DNA of 64,000 nucleotides, taken from contig OZ245840.1 in NCBI GenBank assembly GCA_965228775.1, positions 496,001-560,000 of the forward strand. The letters are read 5' to 3'. This document shows, in pieces, positions 1 through 7,655 of the stretch. Origin of the DNA: JANQMY01 sp965228775 (GTDB lineage Bacteria; Pseudomonadota; Alphaproteobacteria; JANQMY01). How positions within the stretch are numbered: the stretch's first letter is position 1; each line of letters opens with the position of its first letter. A model generated the notes under the pieces. That model made no database searches. It was not told the DNA's origin and saw nothing but the letters and a program-made list of their open reading frames with translations. A program made the translations under genes and the position numbers.

Positions 1-832
1 GCGTGTTGTTGAGAATGCCTTCCGCCTCAAGCGCCGCCACGACTTTGCCGATGCCGGTATCCAATTCCGTCACCATCGCCGCGTGACCCTGACGAAACTC
101 ATTGTCCAGATCGCCATACGACGCCATGGTTTCGTCAGGCGCCTCGTTGGGCAAATGCGGCGCATTGTAGCTTAGATAGAGAAAGAACGGCTTCTCGTCA
201 TCACGGCCCTCAATCATCTTGACCGCTTCGTCCGTGAGCAGATGGGTCGTATACCCGTCGTCACGGACGGTGACGCCATTCCTCTGCCAGTCATATCCGC
301 CGCCATGAACATGGTCCCAATGGCCGACCCCGCCGGTCAGATTTCCATAAAAGTAATCGAACCCGCGCGAGGTAGGTTGCATCGCCCGCGTCGCATGTCC
401 CAAATGCCATTTGCCGATCAGCGCGGTTTGATATCCCGCGTCTTTGAAGTATTCCGGCATCAGCTTCTCGGATAGCGGCAAGCTCTTCGTCGCGTTCTTG
501 GCAATCGGCATCACAATGCCCATTCGGGCGGGCGCCTTCGCTGTCATCAAAGCCGTTCGAGTCGGGCTGCAGGTTGGGTGCGCATAAAATTGCGTGAGTT
601 CGACCCCGTCGGCCGCAAGCCGGTCAATTGTAGGCGTTCTGATCTCGCTGCCGTGATAGCCCACATCCCGATACCCCATATCGTCGATGAGGATGATCAG
701 AACATTCGGTGGTTTCTGGTCAGCTGCTCCGGCTTCATCTGCTGGCGGAACTGCCAAATCTTGGGCTGCCGCCGATTGAAGCAGCCCCCCGGCCAAAACG
801 AATAGAACAACCCAGAATGAATTCCGGCGCAT
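1..832 (-). CDS. Secreted sulfatase (arylsulfatase family), 3' end cut by window
   Basis: The first 277 residues of a type I sulfatase are readable on the minus strand; the C-terminus lies beyond position 1. A signal peptide (residues 1-24, ending SAAAQ) indicates export. The alkaline-phosphatase-like fold is marked by the metal-binding LIDDMG at 48-53, the CSPTR motif at 88-92, whose cysteine is normally matured to formylglycine, and a downstream GKWHLG with the conserved lysine. The family hydrolyses sulfate esters; the substrate here is unknown. The ATG at 832 was chosen because it gives a complete signal peptide. It is followed on the same strand by der, but reads away from it, so the two need not be co-transcribed. 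Confidence 0.88.
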   Translation of the reverse strand, partial: MRRNSFWVVLFVLAGGLLQSAAAQDLAVPPADEAGAADQKPPNVLIILIDDMGYRDVGYHGSEIRTPTIDRLAADGVELTQFYAHPTCSPTRTALMTAKAPARMGIVMPIAKNATKSLPLSEKLMPEYFKDAGYQTALIGKWHLGHATRAMQPTSRGFDYFYGNLTGGVGHWDHVHGGGYDWQRNGVTVRDDGYTTHLLTDEAVKMIEGRDDEKPFFLYLSYNAPHLPNEAPDETMASYGDLDNEFRQGHAAMVTELDTGIGKVVAALEAEGILNNT

Positions 833-899
833 GTGGATCCCCCAATACCTAACACTGTTTCAGCGTATACCGGATCAGGGCGCCCGATCAAAATCAGGA

Positions 900-2243
900 C
901 TACTTCTTTTTGTCCTTGGCGTAGGGGTTTTCGCCTTTCCGCATCAAAAGGCGAATGGGCGCCCCCTCAAAACCAAACTGCTGGCGCAGTCCGTTCACCA
1001 AATACCTTGTGTAAGAGGCAGGCAATGCCGAGGGCCTGCTCACAAAAACCACAAAGGTGGGCGGGCGCGCTTTGGTCTGGGTCATGTAGCGGATTTTGAT
1101 CCGCCGACCGCTGACGGCTGGGGGCGGATGCCGCTCCAGCGCTTCGGAAAGCCATTGATTAAGCGCCGACGTGCCCACGCGCTTGTTCCAAACGTCATAG
1201 GCTGATTTCACGGCAGGCAAGATCTTCTTCATGCCCTCGCCCGTCAGCCCCGAGAGCATGACGTAGCGGACCCCTGAGAGCTGCGGCAGATCGCTTTCGA
1301 TGCGCAGGCGCAACGCCTTTGCCATACCGTCCCGCTCGTCGATCAGATCCCATTTGTTGATGACGATGACCACCGCCCGGCCCTCGCGGGCGATCATGTC
1401 CGCGATCTGAAGATCCTGTTTCTCCAATGGATGTTCGGCATCCAACACCAAGACGGTGACATCCGAAAAGCGAATGGCGCGCAACGTGTCGGCCACGGAC
1501 AAGCGTTCCAGCTTGCGGACCACTTTCGCTTTCTTCCGCATGCCCGCCGTGTCGAACAATCGGAATGTGTCCGCGCCCTCTGACCATTCCACGCTGATGG
1601 CATCGCGCGTGATGCCCGCTTCCGGGCCGGTGAGTAACCGGTCTTCCCCGATGAGCTGATTGATGAGCGTCGATTTGCCCACATTTGGCCGTCCGACAAT
1701 GGCCACATGAATGGGACGGTCCGGGTCTTCTTCCTCCCCTGTCGGCGCCTCGCGTTCAAACGGCAGAAGCGCGTCATACAGATCGCTCATGCCCTCCCCA
1801 TGCGCCGCCGAAATAGGGATCGGATCGCCTAAGCCCAGCTGGAAGGCTTCATAGACACCCGCATCGGCAGCATTCCCTTCGCACTTATTCGCCACAAGAA
1901 TGACGCTGCCGGCGGAGCGGCGCAGCATATCCGCCCACTGAGAATCCGTCGGCGTAACACCGGCACGTGCATCCACCAGGAAAAGACAGACATCCGCCAT
2001 CTCCACGGCGAGCTGGGTTTGGATTTGAATACGCGCGTCAAGACTGTCACCGCTGGCTTCTTCAAAGCCTGCCGTATCGATGATCGTGAATTTGAGATCG
2101 CCGATCTGCCCTTCGCCGTCGCGCCTGTCACGCGTTACACCGGGCAGGTCGTCCACAAGCGCAAGCTTTTGTCCGACCAATCGATTAAAGAGAGTCGATT
2201 TGCCGACGTTCGGACGTCCAACAATGGCAACCGTAAATGTCAT
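900..2243 (-). CDS. der: Ribosome biogenesis GTPase Der (EngA)
   Basis: A 447-residue double-GTPase that assists late 50S ribosomal subunit assembly. Two Walker A loops, GRPNVGKST at residues 9-17 and 184-192, each have a DTAG switch (DTAG at 56-59). The first G4 motif is NKCE and the second NKWD, as usual in EngA. The C-terminal ~100 residues fit the KH-like domain. It is the last gene of a block with bamB and a YfgM-like TPR gene, an order conserved in many proteobacteria; its start lies 24 bases after the bamB stop. Full length for the family. Confidence 0.97.
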   Translation of the reverse strand: MTFTVAIVGRPNVGKSTLFNRLVGQKLALVDDLPGVTRDRRDGEGQIGDLKFTIIDTAGFEEASGDSLDARIQIQTQLAVEMADVCLFLVDARAGVTPTDSQWADMLRRSAGSVILVANKCEGNAADAGVYEAFQLGLGDPIPISAAHGEGMSDLYDALLPFEREAPTGEEEDPDRPIHVAIVGRPNVGKSTLINQLIGEDRLLTGPEAGITRDAISVEWSEGADTFRLFDTAGMRKKAKVVRKLERLSVADTLRAIRFSDVTVLVLDAEHPLEKQDLQIADMIAREGRAVVIVINKWDLIDERDGMAKALRLRIESDLPQLSGVRYVMLSGLTGEGMKKILPAVKSAYDVWNKRVGTSALNQWLSEALERHPPPAVSGRRIKIRYMTQTKARPPTFVVFVSRPSALPASYTRYLVNGLRQQFGFEGAPIRLLMRKGENPYAKDKKK

Positions 2244-2267
2244 TCATTTGCCGTTTCACGACGGGCC

Positions 2268-3641
2268 TTATCGCATGGCGATGAGGTCAGCATTGTCCGT
2301 CAAAATATAGAGGGTTCCATTTGCGACCACAGGCGGGATGAAAGTGCCTGCCGGGATCGTGATGCCCCCTGTCACACCCCCAACATAGGGGGAAATCGAC
2401 ACCGCGTATCCATCCGAGGATAGAACAATCAGCCGGTCACCCGCCAATACGGGCCCCGCCCACTCGATCGGATCTTCTTTTTTCCGCTCATTGCGGTAAC
2501 GCGGCAATTTGGTAATCCAGCGGATCCGTCCGTCTCGCCGCGAGATACACAGAACTTCCGCATCCAGAGTAACCAAATAAATGAAGTCCCCAGCAACCCA
2601 GGGGGTTTGAACGCCACCGATGTCGCGCGTCCACACGCGCTGGCCGGTTCGCGCATCAATGGACACCATACGGCCAGAGTGACTGATGGCGACCACACGG
2701 CCACGGTCCAGAACCGGCCGGCCGGCAATATCATTCAAAGCCGTAAGGGCCGTAAGGTTACCGGTGCGCGTGAGCGAGTCGCTCCAAGAAGTCTGCCCGT
2801 TCTGCACGCGGAGTGCATAGATTTCACCGGACGTATAGGGCACCACCACAATCTCGCCAGCAACGGCCGCGCTCGCACTGCCGAGCAATCCAGCCGATTC
2901 CGCAATACCTTGGTGGTCCCACAAGACACGGCCATCGGATGACGCCAGCACTTGCAGCTGATTGTCCGTGGTCATCACAAAAACGCGGCCGCCATCCGCC
3001 GTTGGGGACGCGCGGAACGGGACGCTGAACTTCTTCTGCCAATATTCTTCACCCGTGGCCGCATCCAGCGCATGCACGATGCCAAACCCGGTAGAGACGA
3101 ACACGCGGCCATCCTCATAGGCGACGCCACCGCCAAATCCGGTTTGGGATTTTTGTTTCCGTGGTGTGAGTTCCCGGCGCCAAATGCGGTCCCCGCTTTC
3201 TGCGTCGAAGGCCGCCACTCGCGCGCGCGAGTCCAGCGCATAGACGCGGCCATCGGCCACAACCGGTGTCGCTGTCAGACGGGTATTTCCACCGGAACCG
3301 GTTCCGATCCGGGTTCGCCAGATGCGCCGAAGCGAGTCACCCAATTCCAAATGATGCATGGCGTGGCTGGAATAGCCGCCGGGCTGAGGCCAGTCCGTAT
3401 TGACATATGGCTGGGGCAACCGCACCTGCAAATCGGCAATCCGGGGGTCAGCTTCAAGCTGCTGCTCCAATGCAAGAACGGAAATGCGTTCCCCTTGCAA
3501 CGCGGGGCCATCGCTGCCTCCACCGCTGAAAAGGTCACCGACAGTCTCGCAGCCACTCAACATGGTTGCAGCCGCGAGGCACATAAGACCGAAGAACCGG
3601 CGTCCTGGACGCACGCTTTTGAAGGACTGCACGTTACTCAT
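2268..3641 (-). CDS. bamB: Outer-membrane assembly lipoprotein BamB (PQQ-type beta-propeller)
   Basis: A 457-residue lipoprotein. The hydrophobic signal ends in the lipobox LSGC, with Cys31 as predicted lipid anchor. The rest is built of repeated tryptophan-rich blades (for example GDRIWRREL, GEEYWQKKF, GRVLWDH, GQTSWSDS, GQRVWTRD), typical of the eight-bladed BamB propeller. BamB is a BAM-complex subunit that helps insert outer-membrane beta-barrels. Its ATG overlaps the stop of the upstream TPR gene (TAATG), implying translational coupling. The neighbours (YfgM-like, der) support the BamB name over a PQQ dehydrogenase. Confidence 0.93.
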   Translation of the reverse strand: MSNVQSFKSVRPGRRFFGLMCLAAATMLSGCETVGDLFSGGGSDGPALQGERISVLALEQQLEADPRIADLQVRLPQPYVNTDWPQPGGYSSHAMHHLELGDSLRRIWRTRIGTGSGGNTRLTATPVVADGRVYALDSRARVAAFDAESGDRIWRRELTPRKQKSQTGFGGGVAYEDGRVFVSTGFGIVHALDAATGEEYWQKKFSVPFRASPTADGGRVFVMTTDNQLQVLASSDGRVLWDHQGIAESAGLLGSASAAVAGEIVVVPYTSGEIYALRVQNGQTSWSDSLTRTGNLTALTALNDIAGRPVLDRGRVVAISHSGRMVSIDARTGQRVWTRDIGGVQTPWVAGDFIYLVTLDAEVLCISRRDGRIRWITKLPRYRNERKKEDPIEWAGPVLAGDRLIVLSSDGYAVSISPYVGGVTGGITIPAGTFIPPVVANGTLYILTDNADLIAMR

Positions 3642-4399
3642 TACTCACTCACTCCAGTTTCTGTGCCGGTTTCGTTATCGGTCTCAGAGGTTTCGTCTGC
3701 CGCGCCGTCAATGACAATGGCCGGGGCCGTTTCTGTCGCCTTCGGTGCACCGAGCACCACAAGCATTTCCGTCGCCCGCGTGCGAATGCTTATGGGCGTT
3801 TCCGGATCCTCCACCAAACGCTGGAAGCTTTGAATGGCCCGCGCTTGATCGTCATGTTTGAAAGCCGCATAGCCCAAAATTTCTAGAGCCGTAAAGCGCC
3901 AAGGGGTAACCGCCTCTGCGAGAGGCACAAGGCGGTCTTTTACATCTTCGTAAGGGTAGCTTTCCGCCATCAAAACGGCGGCCTTGGTCTGGGCCAGACG
4001 CTGAAAGGAATCATCGACCGACGGATCCGCGGCAATCTCATCGAACAAAGCGATCGCCTCGTCCAGCTTGCCCTGATCCCCCAAAATGCCCGCCTTACGG
4101 AACTTGGCAAGCGCTTGGTAACCAGCGGAGCCGCTCTGGGCGAGGTCTGTAAACGCCGTTATCGCTTCGTCTTGCCGTTCTGACCGGTCCAGCTCGGACG
4201 CCGCGATGTATTCTTCGGCGTGGTGAAGACGCTGACTGTTTTGGTACGACTGCCACAATTGAAAGGAAGCCGTGCCACCGACGACGATGACCACACCGCC
4301 GATGATGACCCACTTCCAGTCGTTCCAAATCTTCTCGTATCTATCCTGGCGAAGATCTTCTTCGACCTCGCGAAAAATGTCGCTCAATCTGAACCCCAA
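3641..4399 (-). CDS. YfgM-like tetratricopeptide membrane protein
   Basis: A 252-residue protein with a cytoplasmic N-terminus, one membrane segment (about residues 28-49) and periplasmic TPR-like helices (about 60-215), then an acidic, Thr/Glu-rich tail. This matches the family annotated as TPR_21/DUF2133, related to E. coli YfgM, an accessory partner of the SecYEG translocon and periplasmic chaperones. It is the first gene of the block with bamB and der and overlaps bamB by one base. The family assignment is firm; its role in this organism is inferred from homologues. Confidence 0.88.
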   Translation of the reverse strand: MGFRLSDIFREVEEDLRQDRYEKIWNDWKWVIIGGVVIVVGGTASFQLWQSYQNSQRLHHAEEYIAASELDRSERQDEAITAFTDLAQSGSAGYQALAKFRKAGILGDQGKLDEAIALFDEIAADPSVDDSFQRLAQTKAAVLMAESYPYEDVKDRLVPLAEAVTPWRFTALEILGYAAFKHDDQARAIQSFQRLVEDPETPISIRTRATEMLVVLGAPKATETAPAIVIDGAADETSETDNETGTETGVSE

Positions 4400-4532
4400 A
4401 CGTTAATCGGTATGGATTTTCGAACGGACGTTTTGCTTGCTTCTTGTGCCGATCTCAAAAAATTTGCGCGTAAAGTACATGTCCTCGGTCCACATCGCAA
4501 ATCGGCAAATCAGGTTAATTTGTAATGGTCCA

Positions 4533-4561
4533 GCGGCGGCATTTCGCAGCTTTGCCGCCGC
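4533..4561 (-). terminator. Hairpin downstream of the TetR gene, possible terminator
   Basis: A perfect 9-bp stem (GCGGCGGCA / TGCCGCCGC, 4533-4541 and 4553-4561) starts about 30 bases past the TetR stop. No T-run follows on the minus strand, so it may only stabilise the mRNA end or work with Rho. Confidence 0.35.
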
Positions 4562-4591
4562 GAAAAGCGAGCAAATCGGCTTGTTCCATTG

Positions 4592-5221
4592 CTATTCGAC
4601 TGGCGGGGCTTGTCTGGCTTCTCCCAATAGCTGACGCAGAGCTGATTCCCGCCCGGCCTCCAGAAAAAGAGATCTTAGCTTCCCTTTGCCGCTTGCGCGG
4701 CTGAGCAGGATCGTCCCGACCATCGTCGCTAAAGCACCGGCGGCGGCCCGGCGCTTTTCTTCACCCCGCTCGCCGTCACTCAGAACAACAATCATATCTT
4801 CAGCTCCCTCGCTGAAAGCCTGTTGCCAAATCTCATGGCCCCGCCCGACTTCCGCGCCCAGAGCAGGCATGGGGCAGCCATGTTCGGGCTTATCTATATG
4901 TATCTCGGTAAGATATTGGCTGGCCGCAAAATGACTGATCGAGACGCCGTCGGCTTCCGCGCTACTCGGCTGGAGTGCCGCCAACATCTCATTGAATGCT
5001 TGGCCGATAGCTTCCGCCACCAGGGCATCTTTGTTCGGAAAATGTTTGTAGAACCCGCCATGTGTCAGGCCTGAGTCCTTCATCACATCCGCCACGCTCG
5101 TGGCCTCAATACCTTGGGCGCGGAACAGTGCGGCAGCAGATGTCAGAATTTGCTCACGCGTCTTTGCTTTTTCTTCCTTCGATTTCCGCACCATGGGCCG
5201 CTCCGACTTTCCGGTTGACAT
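4592..5221 (-). CDS. TetR/AcrR-family transcriptional regulator
   Basis: A 209-residue regulator. The helix-turn-helix is at about residues 22-65, with the family signature GLTHGGFYKHFPNKDALV. The C-terminal ligand-binding domain resembles TetR_C_11/YxaF-like members. Such proteins usually repress their own gene and a divergent neighbour until a small hydrophobic ligand binds. Two palindromes lie directly upstream (5223-5265), and the divergent gene at 5305 is the obvious target. The ligand is not predictable. The ATG at 5221 gives the usual length; an internal ATG nine codons in is a possible alternative. Confidence 0.92.
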   Translation of the reverse strand: MSTGKSERPMVRKSKEEKAKTREQILTSAAALFRAQGIEATSVADVMKDSGLTHGGFYKHFPNKDALVAEAIGQAFNEMLAALQPSSAEADGVSISHFAASQYLTEIHIDKPEHGCPMPALGAEVGRGHEIWQQAFSEGAEDMIVVLSDGERGEEKRRAAAGALATMVGTILLSRASGKGKLRSLFLEAGRESALRQLLGEARQAPPVE

Positions 5222-5222
5222 T

Positions 5223-5242
5223 TAGATGATGATCATCATCTA
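5223..5242. promoter_or_regulatory. Perfect 20-bp palindrome, probable TetR operator
   Basis: TAGATGATGATCATCATCTA is its own reverse complement and lies two bases upstream of the TetR start, between divergent genes. Position and symmetry suggest autoregulation. Confidence 0.7.
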
Positions 5243-5245
5243 TTT

Positions 5246-5265
5246 AAGATTATAGCCATCATCTT
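5246..5265. promoter_or_regulatory. Second, imperfect TetR-type operator
   Basis: AAGAT-N10-ATCTT pairs at 8 of 10 positions and resembles the perfect palindrome 23 bp away (centre to centre). A second operator in the same intergenic space would allow control of both genes. Confidence 0.5.
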
Positions 5266-5304
5266 AATTTTCAACTCCCGCCGCTACAAGTAGAGGAGCG
5301 CATC

Positions 5305-6027
5305 GTGGATTTCTCCCTCGTCCCCTTTTTGTTTTTTGTGCAATGCGCCGCGATCGTGGCTGCCGCGTACCGGACACAACAGCTCGGCCACCTGCCCGCC
5401 AACGGGATGCCCATTGTCTTCACCCAAATCGCGGCACTATTCGGATGGTTCGCCCTGACATCCTATTGGGCCTATAGCGGGTTTTACCAATCCGATGCAT
5501 TTCTGAACGCATGGCCCGCATTTTGGATGTTTCTTCCGCCTGTTCTGATCATACGCGGGTCATTCTTTGTATCGCCCACCGTCAAATCAGTTGTCATGAG
5601 CATCTTGTACGCCACACCCGTGAGCTATCTGGTCAGCATTCATGCGCTCCGCATTCTGGCAATCGGTTCCATCCTCAAAGCGCTTGATGGCGAGTTTTCT
5701 TATTACTTCGCCATACTTGTGGGCATTCCGGACTTGCTGTTCGGTGCGTCAGCCTTGGCAATAGCCAAATGGGCTCATGACGGCACGCTTACGAAGCGGA
5801 CGCTGCTTATCTGGAACATTGTGGGGGCGGCGATCATCATGCCTTACGCGTTAATCTTGATACAGATGGGTTTACCTGGGCCCCTTCAAGTTTTCACAGC
5901 TGAACCATCAATCGCTACCGTCTTCGAATATCCAATGGCGTTGGCACCAACCTTGGTGGTCCCACTCTTCGTTATGATGAACATTCTAACATTGGCTTCC
6001 ATCAAAGAAAGACCTGCATTGGCTTAG
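5305..6027 (+). CDS. Polytopic membrane protein of unknown function
   Basis: A 240-residue, very hydrophobic protein with about six or seven membrane segments and no family I recognise. The start is GTG at 5305, supported by GAGGAG at 5293-5298 with six bases between. It faces the TetR gene across 83 bp containing two palindromes, so it is probably under that repressor. No catalytic motif, signal peptide or transporter signature is visible. A role in response to a hydrophobic compound is only an inference from the TetR context. Confidence 0.75.
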   Translation: MDFSLVPFLFFVQCAAIVAAAYRTQQLGHLPANGMPIVFTQIAALFGWFALTSYWAYSGFYQSDAFLNAWPAFWMFLPPVLIIRGSFFVSPTVKSVVMSILYATPVSYLVSIHALRILAIGSILKALDGEFSYYFAILVGIPDLLFGASALAIAKWAHDGTLTKRTLLIWNIVGAAIIMPYALILIQMGLPGPLQVFTAEPSIATVFEYPMALAPTLVVPLFVMMNILTLASIKERPALA

Positions 6028-6062
6028 TCCGCCTCGTGTTTAAGACGCGCACGAGATGGGCT

Positions 6063-6206
6063 GTCGCCCGGCGGTTAGGGCGTGATCTTGTTTCGTGGAA
6101 ACATGATCACGCCTCAGATTCACTTTTTGTCGCGCGATCGGACGGTTGACCGCCAATGTCGGATTTTGGCACTTAACCTGATCGCGCTTCAGTACCGCCG
6201 GGCGAT
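6063..6206. repeat. MITE-like composite element with terminal inverted repeats
   Basis: The ends are inverted repeats: CGCCCGGCGGT at 6065-6075 and its exact complement ACCGCCGGGCG at 6194-6204. Inside are a long hairpin (6079-6094 pairs with 6098-6113, one mismatch in 16) and a 63-bp module (6126-6188) that recurs inverted at 33509-33570. No coding potential. It fits a non-autonomous mobile or REP-like element. Confidence 0.6.
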
Positions 6207-6269
6207 TTCAATTTCACGCCCTATCGTTACGAAGCCCAATGCAATACTGTCTAGATTACGAGGCAGCCA

Positions 6270-7085
6270 ATGTGTACTTCTCAATCAGATCAGTATACAA
6301 ATCAAATCAAAATCCGTGTGACGCCATTGCTGGACCGTCAGCTCTCATCACTGGGGGTTCGGGCGATGGCGCGCTTAGGTTTGAAGACAGGTGACCGTGT
6401 TGCCGACATTGGATGTGGCGCCGGACAGACTTGTTTGCAACTTGCGGAAGCCGTTGGTTCAACTGGTCGTGTATGGGGTATCGATTCTTCACCTGCCATG
6501 GCCGCTATTGCCGAAGAACGCACAAGTGGCTTGGCGAATGTGGCCATCACCCTTGGTGATGCGGAACAAACCGCTTTCAAGCCCAGTTCATTCGACGCCC
6601 TCTATTCGCGATTCGGCGTCATGTTTTTTGCCCATCCTGTGCGGGCGTTTGTGAATTTGCACACGGCATTGAAGCCAGGTGGTGCGTTGGCATTCGTCTG
6701 TTGGCGGCGTCTGGATGAAAACGATCTAGACTACATCCCGTTACAGGCAGCTCTTCCCCATTTGCCCGCAAGCCTCACGCAAAACCTGGACGCCGCTGCT
6801 CCCTTCTCCCTATCGAACCCGGTACACACGGAAAAAATTTTGACCGATGCCGGTTTTGGGAATGTACGGATTGAGAAACACGATGAGTGCGTTTCAAGTG
6901 GCGACAAAGAAAGCATGCTTGAGCTTGCGCTCAGTGTGGGGTCCCTGGGAAAGATCGTTCGTGAAAACCCTCACCTGAAAGCCGCCGTTGCGCCTTCGGT
7001 CAAAGCAGCTTTGGAAGCAAACGGCCGCCCAAACGACTTCGGGCTAAATGCAGCCGCCTGGATTGTCAGTGCACAGGCCGCGTAG
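6270..7085 (+). CDS. Class I SAM-dependent methyltransferase
   Basis: A 271-residue enzyme with the SAM-binding motif I VADIGCGAGQTCLQLAE (about residues 44-60), an acidic motif II end (WGIDSSPAM) and post-I/III segments (LGDAEQTAF, ALKPGGALAFVCWR). It belongs to the broad UbiE/methyltransferase-11 group, which methylates small molecules. It stands alone between an intergenic repeat element and a convergent small gene, so the substrate cannot be inferred. The ATG at 6270 has a weak GAGG upstream; start confidence is moderate. Confidence 0.85.
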   Translation: MCTSQSDQYTNQIKIRVTPLLDRQLSSLGVRAMARLGLKTGDRVADIGCGAGQTCLQLAEAVGSTGRVWGIDSSPAMAAIAEERTSGLANVAITLGDAEQTAFKPSSFDALYSRFGVMFFAHPVRAFVNLHTALKPGGALAFVCWRRLDENDLDYIPLQAALPHLPASLTQNLDAAAPFSLSNPVHTEKILTDAGFGNVRIEKHDECVSSGDKESMLELALSVGSLGKIVRENPHLKAAVAPSVKAALEANGRPNDFGLNAAAWIVSAQAA

Positions 7086-7118
7086 CAGCGCGCCAGTATT
7101 CCAGCCTGCGCTACGCCA

Positions 7119-7358
7119 TTAGCTGGCGCGGCGCAGCCGGTTCACACTTTGCTCGCTGGTGTAGGCGGCCAAGAGACGGATATCTTTGTCGGTAATGCCA
7201 TCGCGCGACATCATGATGCGCACCACGTCTGACTGAAGCAACGCATCGAGCGACAACTCATTGAACAGATCCGCATCGGACAACTCTGCAGCCATGGCCA
7301 CGTCTGGTCCGTACGCCCCCGGCTTCTTTTCCCCCCTGCGTTTCAGAAATCCAAGCAT
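7119..7358 (-). CDS. Small conserved-looking cytoplasmic protein, unknown function
   Basis: A 79-residue soluble protein with a basic N-terminus (MLGFLKRRGEKK) and an acidic, helical remainder. I do not recognise the family. The start at 7358 was preferred over an in-frame ATG at 7406 because GGAGGAG sits six bases upstream of 7358. It is convergent with the methyltransferase gene. No membrane segment or cysteine is visible. Confidence 0.6.
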   Translation of the reverse strand: MLGFLKRRGEKKPGAYGPDVAMAAELSDADLFNELSLDALLQSDVVRIMMSRDGITDKDIRLLAAYTSEQSVNRLRRAS

Positions 7359-7522
7359 CGGCTCCTCCACAGGTACAGAAGTCGTTTCGCGGTTAAAGAC
7401 TATCACATCCGGACCGGCCCGTCCCCAAGGAAAGGATCAATATTTGACGACAATAAAGAGCCTTATGGCCCGATACCCGTTTTCTGAAAGCTGCGCGGAG
7501 ATACACCTAAACAATTGATCTA

Positions 7523-7620
7523 GAGCCGTTTTGGTTTTGATTGAAACGCAAAACGGCTCCAGACTCTTTGTTTTGCGCGTTTCCGGACGGTGAACCGGAT
7601 TCCACTTCACCTGGAAACGC
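7523..7620. repeat. Dispersed intergenic repeat A, copy 1
   Basis: Two adjacent stem-loops: GAGCCGTTTT (7523-7532) pairs with 7550-7559, and GCGTTTCC (7577-7584) pairs with 7613-7620, with an inner GGTGAA/TTCACC pair. Bases 7570-7616 are identical, in inverted orientation, to 38787-38833. Non-coding; a REP/RIME-like element. Confidence 0.8.
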
Positions 7621-7655
7621 TATAGCTTAATTTTTGGGAATTAGCGGCTCACACG

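Noticed and set aside
2952..3833. Plus-strand open frame of 293 codons
   Set aside because: It runs antisense across bamB and its upstream partner, both well supported; no recognisable protein features.
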